Positions 8,035 through 16,419 of a stretch of DNA of 64,000 nt are shown here, piece by piece. The position numbers and the translations under genes are program-made. The notes under the pieces were generated by a model. That model was given only the letters and a program-made list of their open reading frames with translations, was not told the DNA's origin and did not search any database. Origin of the DNA: Phoenicibacter sp963592435 (GTDB lineage Bacteria; Actinomycetota; Coriobacteriia; Coriobacteriales; Eggerthellaceae); assembly GCA_963592435.1 (NCBI GenBank), contig CAVAWT010000001.1, positions 62,001-126,000 on the forward strand, in the 5' to 3' direction. Each line of letters opens with the position of its first letter. The stretch's first letter is position 1.

Positions 8035-9123
8035 TTACCTTTCTGTGCAAGAAATGCACGGGTCGATTGTGAGTATTATCATATTAACATCTGCCAAGTC
8101 ACACCCTTGAAGAGCATGAGTCATTCCGGCTATGTTTTGAGATGTTGGAGTTCTCATTCGCATGCGTGCTAAATTCTCTGAGCCGTTTCCACGAGCGTAA
8201 TAATAGCATTCGCCCCTTGGTTGCTCTAAAACATTGCTTGCTTGTGCTCGATCAGGAACAGCTCCTTTAACTTTGACAGCAATTTCCCCATCAGGGATCT
8301 TATCAACCATTTGCTTAATTATTTTAATTGATTGTTTGACTTCTTCAATTCTAACTTTGACGCGAGCATAACAATCTCCTTGGCCATCAGTTATCGGCTC
8401 GAAGTCTTCCAGATTTGCATATGCACCTTTTTTGAATAGACGAACGTCATAATCAAGACCGCTAGCGCGTCCGAAAGGTCCAACCATAGAAAAATCATCT
8501 GCTTCTTCTTTTGTTATCGCTCCAACCCCAACGCATCTGTTTTTCACGGTCGTGTCATTTAGCATCGTGTTAGTAATTTTTGAATAATCGAGCTCTAATG
8601 AATCGAGTATGTCGCAAATCGAATGTAACTCAGAGTTTTCTATGTCTCTGTGAAGACCGCCAACTTGATTGATGCTCAAAATGACACGCGCACCGCAAGT
8701 TTTCTCAAAGATGTCCAAAACACGCTCACGCAAGCGCCAACAATGCATAAAAAGCGATTCAAAGCCGAACGCATCAGCTGCCAAACCAAGCCAAAGGAGG
8801 TGTGAGTGAACACGAGAGAGCTCATGCAAGATGACACGCAAGTATTCAGCGCGTTTCGGCACTTCAACATTGAGAAGCTTTTCAATCGTTTCTGCATAAC
8901 CGAGCGTGTGACCAAAAGCACAGATGCCACAAATTCTTTCTGCGAAATAGATGAATTGATGATAGTCGTGCTTTTCAACCATTTTTTCAAGTCCTCTGTG
9001 AACAAAGCCGATTTGAGGAATTGCCTTTATGACTTTTTCATCTTCAACAACGAGATCGAGATGAAGCGGTTCTGGAAGAACTGGATGTTGTGGTCCAAAT
9101 GGTATGACAGATGATTTTGCCAT
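8035..9123 (-). CDS. echE: Ech-type [NiFe] hydrogenase large subunit
   Basis: Catalytic subunit binding the Ni-Fe centre; reduces protons with electrons from ferredoxin. The 362-residue protein has both Ni-binding motifs: RICGICAFGH (C65, C68) and DPCISC near the end (C356, C359). All four cysteines rule out a Complex I NuoD, which lacks them. The protein stops three residues after C359 (TER), so there is no C-terminal extension to be cleaved by a maturation protease, as described for a few group 4 enzymes. The N-terminal PFGPQHPVLPEPL and QIGFVHRGLEK are shared with NuoD. Overlaps no upstream gene: echD ends at 9124, next to this ATG. Confidence 0.96.
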   Translation of the reverse strand: MAKSSVIPFGPQHPVLPEPLHLDLVVEDEKVIKAIPQIGFVHRGLEKMVEKHDYHQFIYFAERICGICAFGHTLGYAETIEKLLNVEVPKRAEYLRVILHELSRVHSHLLWLGLAADAFGFESLFMHCWRLRERVLDIFEKTCGARVILSINQVGGLHRDIENSELHSICDILDSLELDYSKITNTMLNDTTVKNRCVGVGAITKEEADDFSMVGPFGRASGLDYDVRLFKKGAYANLEDFEPITDGQGDCYARVKVRIEEVKQSIKIIKQMVDKIPDGEIAVKVKGAVPDRAQASNVLEQPRGECYYYARGNGSENLARMRMRTPTSQNIAGMTHALQGCDLADVNMIILTIDPCISCTER

Positions 9124-9597
9124 TTACTTCTCCCCTCCCTCATCGTTGTTTGCGTCTTGGGTCACTTTTTCTTTAGCTTTTTGTGCAGCTTTTGCTTTTG
9201 CAGCTGCAATTTTTGCTTCCTTTTCTCTGCGAGCCAATTCTTCAGGTGAAATGACAGTCATAGGCCTATCTTCAGAGAGTGTGTAGAAATTGCCTGCAAA
9301 ATCAAGCTTTAAGTTGTCGAATGAAAGTCCAAACAGATCGTGAATTTCATTCTCACAAACGAAAGCTTCGAAGAAAAGATCTGTTATTGACTGAACGTTA
9401 GCGTCTTTTTTAAGTCCATCAACGTTAAAGTCTTTAAGCTCGCCTTCTCTGGTCATAAAAGTGTAGACAAGATCAACTGTTTCGTCATAGTTAACTGCCA
9501 AAATCTGAACATATCTTGCACCTTCGTTCTTTAAAGACTTGGCATTTTCGTGAATTTTTTCGAGTGATAAGGGGGTGTAGTTTTGCTTAAATTCCAT
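9124..9597 (-). CDS. echD: Ech hydrogenase subunit D (NuoC-like)
   Basis: 30-kDa Complex I-like subunit (NuoC family), structural link between the small and large subunits. The product has 157 residues from the second ATG; this start is favoured over the ATG at 9615 because GAGGGGAG lies 8 bases upstream and inside the longer version. Core motifs include ARYVQILAVNYDE and FVCENEIHDLFGLSFDN, the latter equivalent to the EREVWDLFGI motif of NuoC. The last 40 residues are an Ala/Lys-rich tail (REKEAKIAAAKAKAAQKAKE) likely to be helical, not typical of the family, and perhaps a docking or coiled-coil segment. It overlaps echC by 11 bases. Confidence 0.9.
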   Translation of the reverse strand: MEFKQNYTPLSLEKIHENAKSLKNEGARYVQILAVNYDETVDLVYTFMTREGELKDFNVDGLKKDANVQSITDLFFEAFVCENEIHDLFGLSFDNLKLDFAGNFYTLSEDRPMTVISPEELARREKEAKIAAAKAKAAQKAKEKVTQDANNDEGGEK

Positions 9598-10066
9598 CTT
9601 TCTCACTCCCCTCATTCACAATTGTTTTGTTTCTCATAGCTTTCGCTTTTTCTTCCAAAACCTCACACGCTTCCACAACTGCATCAATAAGGGTTTCAGG
9701 TCGAACAGCGCATCCTGGAGCATAAACGTCAACTGGAATTGCTTTATCAACTCCGCCTATTACGTTATAGCAATCATGAAAAATGCCACCTGAACATGCA
9801 CAAATTCCGCAAGCTACAACAACTTTTGGCTCGAGCATTTGATCATAAATCTCTTTTATGACAGAAATGTTTTTCTCATTGACCGATCCTGTCACCATAA
9901 AAATGTCAGCTTGTTTTGGGTTTCCAGTGTTTATGACACCAAAGCGCTCGGCATCAAAGCCTGGACAAAGTGTTGCTAAAACTTCGATGTCACATCCATT
10001 GCAACTTGAAGCGTCGTAGTGAATCACCCAAGGTGATTTTTTTAGGTATTTTGTGTCTTTACTCAT
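9587..10066 (-). CDS. echC: Ech-type [NiFe] hydrogenase small subunit (NuoB-like)
   Basis: Holds the [4Fe-4S] cluster next to the Ni-Fe site. The 159-residue product from the ATG at 10066 has the NuoB-like set: SSCNGCDIEVLA (C22, C25), ACGICACSGG (C86, C89, C91) and APGCAVRPE (C119). A GTG at 10078 in the same frame is possible, but it sits inside the ribosome site AAGGTG (10081-10076), which itself overlaps the echB stop and is 9 bases before the ATG. Short single-cluster small subunits like this are characteristic of group 4 hydrogenases. Confidence 0.94.
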   Translation of the reverse strand: MSKDTKYLKKSPWVIHYDASSCNGCDIEVLATLCPGFDAERFGVINTGNPKQADIFMVTGSVNEKNISVIKEIYDQMLEPKVVVACGICACSGGIFHDCYNVIGGVDKAIPVDVYAPGCAVRPETLIDAVVEACEVLEEKAKAMRNKTIVNEGSEKDGI

Positions 10067-10079
10067 TTTTTTAATCACC

Positions 10080-10988
10080 TTAAATAAACAACAAGACTAA
10101 ATTAACAGCTCCGCACACAAAAGCAACACCCCACGCCGAAAACAACATGAATTGCCACTTCACACGAGCTGCGTTTGAGTCAATTATGATCTCAAGTAAC
10201 CAAATTACAAGTGCGACTGCGATCGCTATCACGATCATTGTCACATTTGAAGATATGAAAAACAATCCAACCCAGCCTAAGAACAAAACAGTTTCAAGCC
10301 AGTGTGTTATCTCAAGAAGAGCTAGTGTTTTTCCGCACATCTCAGTTGTCATGCCACTTACTAACTCTTGGTGAGCATGGTGCGAGCTTGACAAGTCGAA
10401 TGGAGACTTTCGCAATTTTATTGTCAAAACGTAAACCAGTGCTATGAAGATAAGCCAGCAGGATGTTATTGCTGGATTGCTGAGCTCAAAGAAGACGTCA
10501 ACGTTCATGGCATCAGCGACATCAATGTTGTTTTTTGTCGCATAAGCAATCAAGGTTATTGCAAAGAACAAAACTGCAGGCTCATAAGACATAACTTGCA
10601 AGATCTCGCGCGCTGCTCCCGCTTCTGAATAGGGTGAGCGCGAAGAATATGCAGCGACTATGACCATCAAAGCTGAGAGAGTTATGACGAATATACACAC
10701 AAGCAAATTTCCACCAGAGAAGAAAATTCCTCCAGCAAGGACTGCAAGAAAAAGTGCACATGCGACATAGGCACGCTCAGAAGGATTTATCGAGGCATCC
10801 TCTTTTAACAGAAGTTTTTGAACGTCATAGAAAGGCTGCAGAATTGGTGGACCAACTCTTCCTTCCATTTTTGCTGCGATGACACGCTCAGCTCCTGCCA
10901 AAAAGCAACCTATAGCAGTTCCAAGCACGCCGAATGCAACTGTTGCGATGAGCAGTTTAATTAGATATGTAAAATCAATTTCAGTCAT
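10080..10988 (-). CDS. echB: Ech hydrogenase membrane subunit B (NuoH-like)
   Basis: Integral membrane subunit anchoring the hydrogenase and lining the proton/sodium path, homologous to NuoH and HyfC. The 302-residue protein is almost wholly hydrophobic with about eight helices. Recognisable NuoH-family stretches are AKMEGRVGPPILQPFYDVQKLL at about 36-57 and the SPFDLSSSHHAHQELVSGM loop, the equivalent of the NuoH loop facing the quinone-like cavity. Three bases separate it from echA and its stop overlaps the echC ribosome site, so the genes are translationally coupled. Confidence 0.93.
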   Translation of the reverse strand: MTEIDFTYLIKLLIATVAFGVLGTAIGCFLAGAERVIAAKMEGRVGPPILQPFYDVQKLLLKEDASINPSERAYVACALFLAVLAGGIFFSGGNLLVCIFVITLSALMVIVAAYSSRSPYSEAGAAREILQVMSYEPAVLFFAITLIAYATKNNIDVADAMNVDVFFELSNPAITSCWLIFIALVYVLTIKLRKSPFDLSSSHHAHQELVSGMTTEMCGKTLALLEITHWLETVLFLGWVGLFFISSNVTMIVIAIAVALVIWLLEIIIDSNAARVKWQFMLFSAWGVAFVCGAVNLVLLFI

Positions 10989-10991
10989 TAA

Positions 10992-12932
10992 TTAACCTAC
11001 AAAAACGCTAATTGAATAAATGATTGACGCTGCAATTAATGCAACTCCGAAAGCTTGCACGACAGGCGTTATTGATTCTCCGAAATAGGAGTCAAAATAG
11101 AAGTTTCTTGTCGTTGCTTGAACCTCTTTTTCGACAGCGCCCACAAAACTTCTCGAGTCACTTTCTGCTGTTACCCCAGATAGATAGGGAGTTAAAGTGC
11201 GCTGATCCTGTTTTTTAGGCTTTCCAATCAAAACGAAGAGGAAAAAGAAGATTAGAAAAGCAAGTAGAGCGCATAAAAGCAACATATCCATTGACATAAC
11301 GTTTGTCGAAGATGTGTTTGTTCCAAACAGAGAAGCTCCAATTTTGTCGCAAACAAAAACTGAAAGCGCTGGTAGACCCAAGTTAGCAATAGCTAACAGA
11401 GTTGCCATTAAATAGAGCGCAAAATTTTCAGTTTTAGTGACTGTTTTTTCTACATTTTCCGATGTGGCAGTTATTCCAGACAATTTGCCAAGCCATTTTG
11501 CCCAATAAGCAAAAGTAGCAGCACTTCCGAAGCCTAAAAAGATTATCAAAGTTATGTTTTTGACATCGATGATTGAGACCATGGCACCCCATTTCGCAAT
11601 TAACATGCCAAAAGGTGCCACAAACATTGCAAGAATTCCAAACATCATGAATCTTGCTAGCTTTGGCATGCGATCGAAAAGAAGATCGAAACTTTCGATG
11701 TCTCTGCTACCAATGTGATGCTCTGCAGTGCCGACACAAAGAAATAGCATTGATTTTGCGATAGCGTGAAAAATTATTAACATAACAGCGGACCAAACAG
11801 CAATCTCTGTTCCGATTCCTGCACACATTGTTATGAGTCCCAAGTTTGCAATCGTAGAATATGCCAAAACGCGCTTTCCATTTGATTGAGAAATGGCAAC
11901 GATTGAAGCAAAAAGGAACGTCATGCCACCCAAAAGCGAAACACTCATTCCAACAAAAGAACAAACAGCAAAAAGTGGGCTCAATTTAACGAGCAAGAAA
12001 ACGCCAGCTTTTACCATTGTTGAAGAGTGAAGAAGGGCTGAAGTTGGCGTTGGTGCAACCATTGCTCCCAGAAGCCAAGTGTGGAATGGCACCTGTGCTG
12101 CTTTTGTGAAGGCAGCAAGCGAGAAAAGCGCAAGTGGCAACATTGCATCACCTGGATGTTTGAGACCAGTTTTGATAAATTCAGCAAACTCACAAGTTCC
12201 AGTTGATTTGCATGCGAAGAATATAGCAACTGAAAAAGCTATTCCACCAATCAAGTTGAGAGTTATCTGAAGAAATGAGTTTTTGATTGCTTCTTCAGTT
12301 TTTGTGTAGCCGATGAGCAAAAACGAACAAACAGTCGTTATTTCCCAGCCACAAAGCATCCAAGTCATGTCGTTTGAGAAAACGATCAAAAACATAGCCC
12401 CCAAAAAAGCGACACACACTGCCATAAAAAATGATCGTCTGTCCTTGGCATCTTTTGGCTCATGCTTTTGAAAATCTTCCATATATCCAATTGCATAAAT
12501 GCAAATTCCGCTTCCAACGATGCCAATTATCAGCATCATCACAATTGAAAGCATGTCGACTGACAATCCATAAGTAACTTCTGTCTGCGCCTTTTCGTTA
12601 GAAAATTCCAAGAAAATTTCAAACCCAAGCTGGCAGAGCGCAAGAATGGCAGGGATGATTTTTTTATACTTTGCGCAGTAACCAAGGACAACAACCATCA
12701 AAACGATGTTTATAGCAAAACAGACGTAGTCAACAGTGTGAGATGTGAAGTTAAAAAGGACGCGCGAGTCCCCAGCACCTTGTGAAACGAAGTAAACGCT
12801 TAAGGCAATTGCCCCAATTGCAGTTGCGGCACACGTCAAGCACACGAAGAAATTTCGCGCTTTATTTTTCGTTAGTAAGCAAAGAAGGGCTCCAACGAAA
12901 GGGATCAATGTTAATGTAAAAATTGAAGTCAT
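10992..12932 (-). CDS. echA: Ech hydrogenase membrane subunit A (NuoL/Mrp antiporter-like)
   Basis: Antiporter-like proton/sodium pumping subunit. The 646-residue, 16-17 helix protein is close in size to known EchA. The antiporter core is present: GWEITTVCSFLLIGY near residue 195, FTKAAQVPFHTWLLGAMVAP near 276 with its conserved Lys and the HSSTMVKAGVFLL helix near 303-315. The gene order A-B-C-D-E-F matches the canonical ech operon. No ribosome site precedes the ATG; TAGAAT at 12944-12939 ends 6 bases before it, so the operon may start with a leaderless mRNA. It is divergent from the nickel importer, with 166 bases between. Confidence 0.93.
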   Translation of the reverse strand: MTSIFTLTLIPFVGALLCLLTKNKARNFFVCLTCAATAIGAIALSVYFVSQGAGDSRVLFNFTSHTVDYVCFAINIVLMVVVLGYCAKYKKIIPAILALCQLGFEIFLEFSNEKAQTEVTYGLSVDMLSIVMMLIIGIVGSGICIYAIGYMEDFQKHEPKDAKDRRSFFMAVCVAFLGAMFLIVFSNDMTWMLCGWEITTVCSFLLIGYTKTEEAIKNSFLQITLNLIGGIAFSVAIFFACKSTGTCEFAEFIKTGLKHPGDAMLPLALFSLAAFTKAAQVPFHTWLLGAMVAPTPTSALLHSSTMVKAGVFLLVKLSPLFAVCSFVGMSVSLLGGMTFLFASIVAISQSNGKRVLAYSTIANLGLITMCAGIGTEIAVWSAVMLIIFHAIAKSMLFLCVGTAEHHIGSRDIESFDLLFDRMPKLARFMMFGILAMFVAPFGMLIAKWGAMVSIIDVKNITLIIFLGFGSAATFAYWAKWLGKLSGITATSENVEKTVTKTENFALYLMATLLAIANLGLPALSVFVCDKIGASLFGTNTSSTNVMSMDMLLLCALLAFLIFFFLFVLIGKPKKQDQRTLTPYLSGVTAESDSRSFVGAVEKEVQATTRNFYFDSYFGESITPVVQAFGVALIAASIIYSISVFVG

Positions 12933-12967
12933 AAGCTTATTCTATCAGTGAAGTCAAGGTTAATTAA
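12933..12967 (-). promoter_or_regulatory. candidate leaderless promoter of echABCDEF
   Basis: On the minus strand TTAATT (12967-12962) and TAGAAT (12944-12939) are 17 bases apart, with only 6 bases between the -10 and the echA ATG. Transcription would begin at the A of the ATG. No Shine-Dalgarno is seen. Both hexamers are imperfect. Confidence 0.4.
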
Positions 12968-13001
12968 ACAAGTTCTAAAAAAAATCTGGTAAATGTAACA
13001 T

Positions 13002-13028
13002 TTGACAATTTCTTAATTTTTTTATCCT
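13002..13028 (+). promoter_or_regulatory. candidate promoter of the nickel importer operon
   Basis: A consensus -35 TTGACA lies at 13002-13007. The best -10 is TATCCT at 13023-13028, with a short 15-base spacer. The NikR-like palindrome lies just downstream at 13043-13069, and the ribosome site AAGGAGA at 13079-13085 follows. Confidence 0.4.
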
Positions 13029-13042
13029 CATCTATGTCGAAA

Positions 13043-13069
13043 GTGTTACAATTAATAAATTCGTAACAC
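13043..13069 (+). promoter_or_regulatory. NikR-type operator (GTGTTAC-N13-GTAACAC)
   Basis: Perfect inverted repeat: GTGTTAC at 13043-13049, a 13-base spacer, and GTAACAC at 13063-13069. From memory of comparative work on nickel regulons, GTGTTAC-N13/14-GTAACAC is the consensus of one group of NikR repressors (distinct from the enterobacterial GTATGA-N16-TCATAC). It sits between the likely -10 and the start of the importer operon, a position suited to nickel-dependent repression. No nikR gene is in the window. Confidence 0.75.
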
Positions 13070-13098
13070 CGACAATTTAAGGAGAATTTTTCTAAATT

Positions 13099-14691
13099 AT
13101 GGCAAAAAAGATTATAAAATCGTCTTTTCTCCTTCTCATTTTGTTTGTTGCATTTGGACTTTTTGGGTGCGCCTCAACAAATGAAACTAAGACTAACGAA
13201 GTTGTTGTCACGATGCCCAAAACATCCGAGCCAGACAAAGGTTTTGACCCAATTTATGGTTGGGGCTGTGGGGAACACGTTCATGAACCATTAATTCAGT
13301 CAACACTAGTCAAAACAACTTCAGATTTAAAAATCGAAAATGACCTAGCAACTTCCTACTTAATTTCTGATGATGCGATGACAATCACTTTTAAAGTTAG
13401 AGAAGACGCTAAGTTTAGCGATGGGTCTTTGCTTAGTGCAACCGATGTTGCTTTCACGATAAATAAAGAAGTGGAAAATGTCGACAACCCTGCAGACTTT
13501 TCTTCTATCAAAAGCGCAAATGCAACCGATGACGCAACTTGTGAGGTTCACCTAAATAAGCCTGACAACACAGTTTTGTATCTCTTGGCGACAGTTGGAA
13601 TCGTGCCTGAAAAAATCTATTCCTCTGACACTTATGGACAAAAACCCGTTGGATCTGGAAGGTATAAATTAGAAAGCTGGGAGAAAGGAACGAGTGCAAC
13701 TTTTGTTAAAAATGAGAACTACTATGGTGAAGAGCCAAAAATTGAAAGAGTAAAAGTTTTGTTCGTTGATGAGGAAGCTTCCTTTGCGTGTTCAAAGACT
13801 GGAGAAGCTGATGTTTGCTATGTCTCCCCTCTTTTAGCACAAAACAAGGTTAATGGGTTTGACCTTTTGAAAGTCCAAAGTGTCGATTCAAGAGGCATTT
13901 CTCTCCCCTGTGTAAAGAGAGATGGATCGTTTGTTAAAGTTGGCACAAAAACTTATGAAAGTGGAAACGACGTTACATCAGATTTTGCTGTCAGATGTGC
14001 CATAAACTTAGCAATTGACAAAGAGTCTATGATTGACAGCTGCCTTTATGGCTTCGGATCCGTTGCAAACTCAGTTTGTGATGGATTGCCTTGGGGAACA
14101 GATTTGATGAAGACGGAGCTTAGTGTTGAAGAGGCCATCAAAATGCTCGAGGACGCTGGATGGACTCTTAAAGAAGATGGCTATCGCGAAAAGGATGAAG
14201 TTAGGTGCGAATTCAATCTTTATTATGCAAACAGCGATTCTGTTAGACAAGCACTTGCATATTCTTTTGCAAGCCAGATGAAGGATATCGGAATAAAAGT
14301 AAACACGATTGGAGCGAGTTGGGATGACGTTTATCCTCATCAATATAGCGACGCTGTCCTTTGGGGCTGGGGCTCAAACTCACCTGCTGAGCTCATATCA
14401 GTCATAAGATCAGATGGCACTTGCAACTTTTCACAATTCATCAGTTCAGAGGCTAACTCACTAATTGACGAAGCAGTGTCAGACATTGATTTAGAAAACA
14501 GCTTTTCAAAACTAAGGCAAGCTCAAAGCTTCTTAACTCCGAATAAGGCTTCTTCTTGGGTGTGGCTTGCAAATGTCGATCACACCTATCTCGTCAAGCA
14601 AGGATTAAAAGTTGCAGATCAAAAAATTCATCCGCATGGGCACGGTTGGTCTTTAGTTAATAACATTGATCAGTGGGAATGGGATAACTAG
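13099..14691 (+). CDS. nickel/peptide ABC importer, solute-binding lipoprotein
   Basis: Family 5 extracellular solute-binding protein (DppA/OppA/NikA class) that captures substrate outside the membrane. The 530-residue protein has a lipoprotein signal: basic start, hydrophobic core and lipobox LFGC with the lipidated Cys at residue 24. Family-typical stretches include FKVREDAKFSDGSLLSATDV and VGSGRYKLESWEKG. Nickel is preferred over peptides as the substrate because of the NikR-type operator upstream, the His-rich ATPase in the same operon and the divergent [NiFe] hydrogenase; sequence alone cannot settle this. GGAG at 13081-13084 is 14 bases from the ATG. Its stop overlaps the next start by one base. 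Confidence 0.85.
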   Translation: MAKKIIKSSFLLLILFVAFGLFGCASTNETKTNEVVVTMPKTSEPDKGFDPIYGWGCGEHVHEPLIQSTLVKTTSDLKIENDLATSYLISDDAMTITFKVREDAKFSDGSLLSATDVAFTINKEVENVDNPADFSSIKSANATDDATCEVHLNKPDNTVLYLLATVGIVPEKIYSSDTYGQKPVGSGRYKLESWEKGTSATFVKNENYYGEEPKIERVKVLFVDEEASFACSKTGEADVCYVSPLLAQNKVNGFDLLKVQSVDSRGISLPCVKRDGSFVKVGTKTYESGNDVTSDFAVRCAINLAIDKESMIDSCLYGFGSVANSVCDGLPWGTDLMKTELSVEEAIKMLEDAGWTLKEDGYREKDEVRCEFNLYYANSDSVRQALAYSFASQMKDIGIKVNTIGASWDDVYPHQYSDAVLWGWGSNSPAELISVIRSDGTCNFSQFISSEANSLIDEAVSDIDLENSFSKLRQAQSFLTPNKASSWVWLANVDHTYLVKQGLKVADQKIHPHGHGWSLVNNIDQWEWDN

Positions 14692-15608
14692 TGAAAACAG
14701 CTTTTAATGAGATATTAAAGTTAGTATTATTGATAATAATATCTTCATTAATAATTTTCTTGCTCGTCTCCCTCTCTCCTATTGATCCGCTAACCTCAAA
14801 TTATGGTCAAAATTTAACTTCAAAAATGTCTCAAGAAAAAGTTAAAGCTTTACAGGACTATTGGGGAGTCGGAAAACCTTTTTTCGAACGTTTTTTTTCT
14901 TGGTTATCAAACGCTATGACAGGCAATCTTGGAGAGTCTCTCATATATAACGAACCTGTGGCTGACGTCATTTTGAGAGGTCTAAAAAATAGTGCGCCAA
15001 TAATGCTAATTAGTTGGGTAGTTTCTGGGATCATAGGCTTTACATGTGGTATTTTCGTTGCTACCAAGAAAAATCCAGCAACTAAGCTTTTAAAAGTCAT
15101 AAATTATTGTTTAATTTCAACGCCGACATATTTCGTTGCAATTCTTTTTCTTCCTATTTTTTCTGTTTCGCTCAACTTCTTTTCAGTGACCTCAACCAAT
15201 AATTTTCAAAGCGCAATTCTGCCCTGTGTTGTCCTCATTCTCTTTGGTGCGCCAACAATTTTCTTTCACACACTTTCAAAATGTGATGAAATTTGCAAGT
15301 CAGACTTCATTAAACACGCAACTTTGTTGGGTATGAGCAAAAAAGAGATAGTAAAAAAACATGTTTTAAAAAACGCAAGTCTTCCATTTCTTTCTATTGA
15401 GTTTGCTCAGATTGGTGAAATTATTGGAGGGTCTGTTGTTGTTGAGCAAGTTTTTTCTTACCCTGGACTTGGCAACATTACTGTGAAGGCTGCGACTTCA
15501 TCCGATGTTTGCCTTCTTGCAGGGATTTCTCTTGTAACTTGCATCATTGTTTTTGCTGGAAATCTGATTTGCAAAGCTATTGTTAAAAAAATTGATCCAA
15601 GGATTTAA
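14691..15608 (+). CDS. nickel/peptide ABC importer, permease 1 (NikB/DppB-like)
   Basis: Inner of the two permeases of the importer. The 305-residue protein starts with GTG, overlapping the lipoprotein stop by one base (TAGTG). It has about six hydrophobic helices, a periplasmic-side loop SNAMTGNLGESLIYNEPV typical of DppB/NikB, and the cytosolic EAA loop HATLLGMSKKEIVKKHVLKN at about 206-225 that contacts the ATPase. The C-terminus VVEQVFSYPGLGNITVKAA is the family signature. Strong context with the other three genes. Confidence 0.9.
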   Translation: MKTAFNEILKLVLLIIISSLIIFLLVSLSPIDPLTSNYGQNLTSKMSQEKVKALQDYWGVGKPFFERFFSWLSNAMTGNLGESLIYNEPVADVILRGLKNSAPIMLISWVVSGIIGFTCGIFVATKKNPATKLLKVINYCLISTPTYFVAILFLPIFSVSLNFFSVTSTNNFQSAILPCVVLILFGAPTIFFHTLSKCDEICKSDFIKHATLLGMSKKEIVKKHVLKNASLPFLSIEFAQIGEIIGGSVVVEQVFSYPGLGNITVKAATSSDVCLLAGISLVTCIIVFAGNLICKAIVKKIDPRI

Positions 15609-15612
15609 GAAA

Positions 15613-16419
15613 GTGGCAGATGAGAAAATAGCGACAATTTCTTCAGTCATAGCCTTTTTGGCAATTGCGCTAATCATTGCCTTTGGGGTTTTGCACTTGA
15701 ACATCTCTTCTGAATTTTCATTTGGTAATGCGTTTGAAACTCCCAGTTTATGTCATTTGTTCGGCACTGACAATTATGGACGCGACATGGTGTTATTAAC
15801 GCTCGCAGGTTTATCAATTTCTCTCATCACTTCACTTTTGTCAAGCCTAATTTCAATTCTGTTGGCGATTATAGTCGCACTCTTTGTGTCTTCAGAAAAT
15901 AGGCTTTTATCTAACGCATTTGAAACTCTGGCTAATGCAGTTTTAGGAATTCCGCACATCGTCTTGATGATCTTGATTTCATTTGCATGTGGCAAAGGAA
16001 CGTTTGGCGTCATCATGGCAGTCTCTTTGACTCATTGGCCAACGCTTTCTCGAATTTTGAGCAATGAATTAAAACAGATAAAGACGAGCAATTGGTATAA
16101 AACTGAAACTAGCCTTTGCAAAAATAAATTACAACTTGTCACTAAGCATATAGTTCCAAATTTGTCAAATCAACTGTTTACTGGCCTCTTTCTCGCGTTG
16201 CCGCATGCGATTCTCCATGAGTCAACACTAACATTTCTAGGCTTTGGTTTTAGTCCTGAAATTCCAGCAATAGGTAACATTTTGAGTGACACGATGAAAT
16301 TTGCACTAACTGGAAACTGGTGGCTTGCCTTCTTTCCAGGAGCGAGCTTGATTGTGACAACAATAGTTGTATCAAAGCTGACAGGCAGACTGAAGTATCG
16401 ATTGGAAAACACTATATGA
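15613..16419 (+). CDS. nickel/peptide ABC importer, permease 2 (NikC/DppC-like)
   Basis: Second permease, about 268 residues with six helices. The conserved LFGTDNYGRDMVLLTLAG loop near residues 50-67 is the DppC/NikC family mark (LGTDxxGRD). The EAA-like loop is degenerate (SLCKNKLQLVTKHIVPN). I chose the GTG at 15613 because AAGGA at 15598-15602 lies 10 bases upstream and it begins 4 bases after the previous stop; a TTG at 15580 in the same frame would add 11 residues. It ends in an ATGA overlap with the ATPase gene. Confidence 0.87.
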   Translation: MADEKIATISSVIAFLAIALIIAFGVLHLNISSEFSFGNAFETPSLCHLFGTDNYGRDMVLLTLAGLSISLITSLLSSLISILLAIIVALFVSSENRLLSNAFETLANAVLGIPHIVLMILISFACGKGTFGVIMAVSLTHWPTLSRILSNELKQIKTSNWYKTETSLCKNKLQLVTKHIVPNLSNQLFTGLFLALPHAILHESTLTFLGFGFSPEIPAIGNILSDTMKFALTGNWWLAFFPGASLIVTTIVVSKLTGRLKYRLENTI

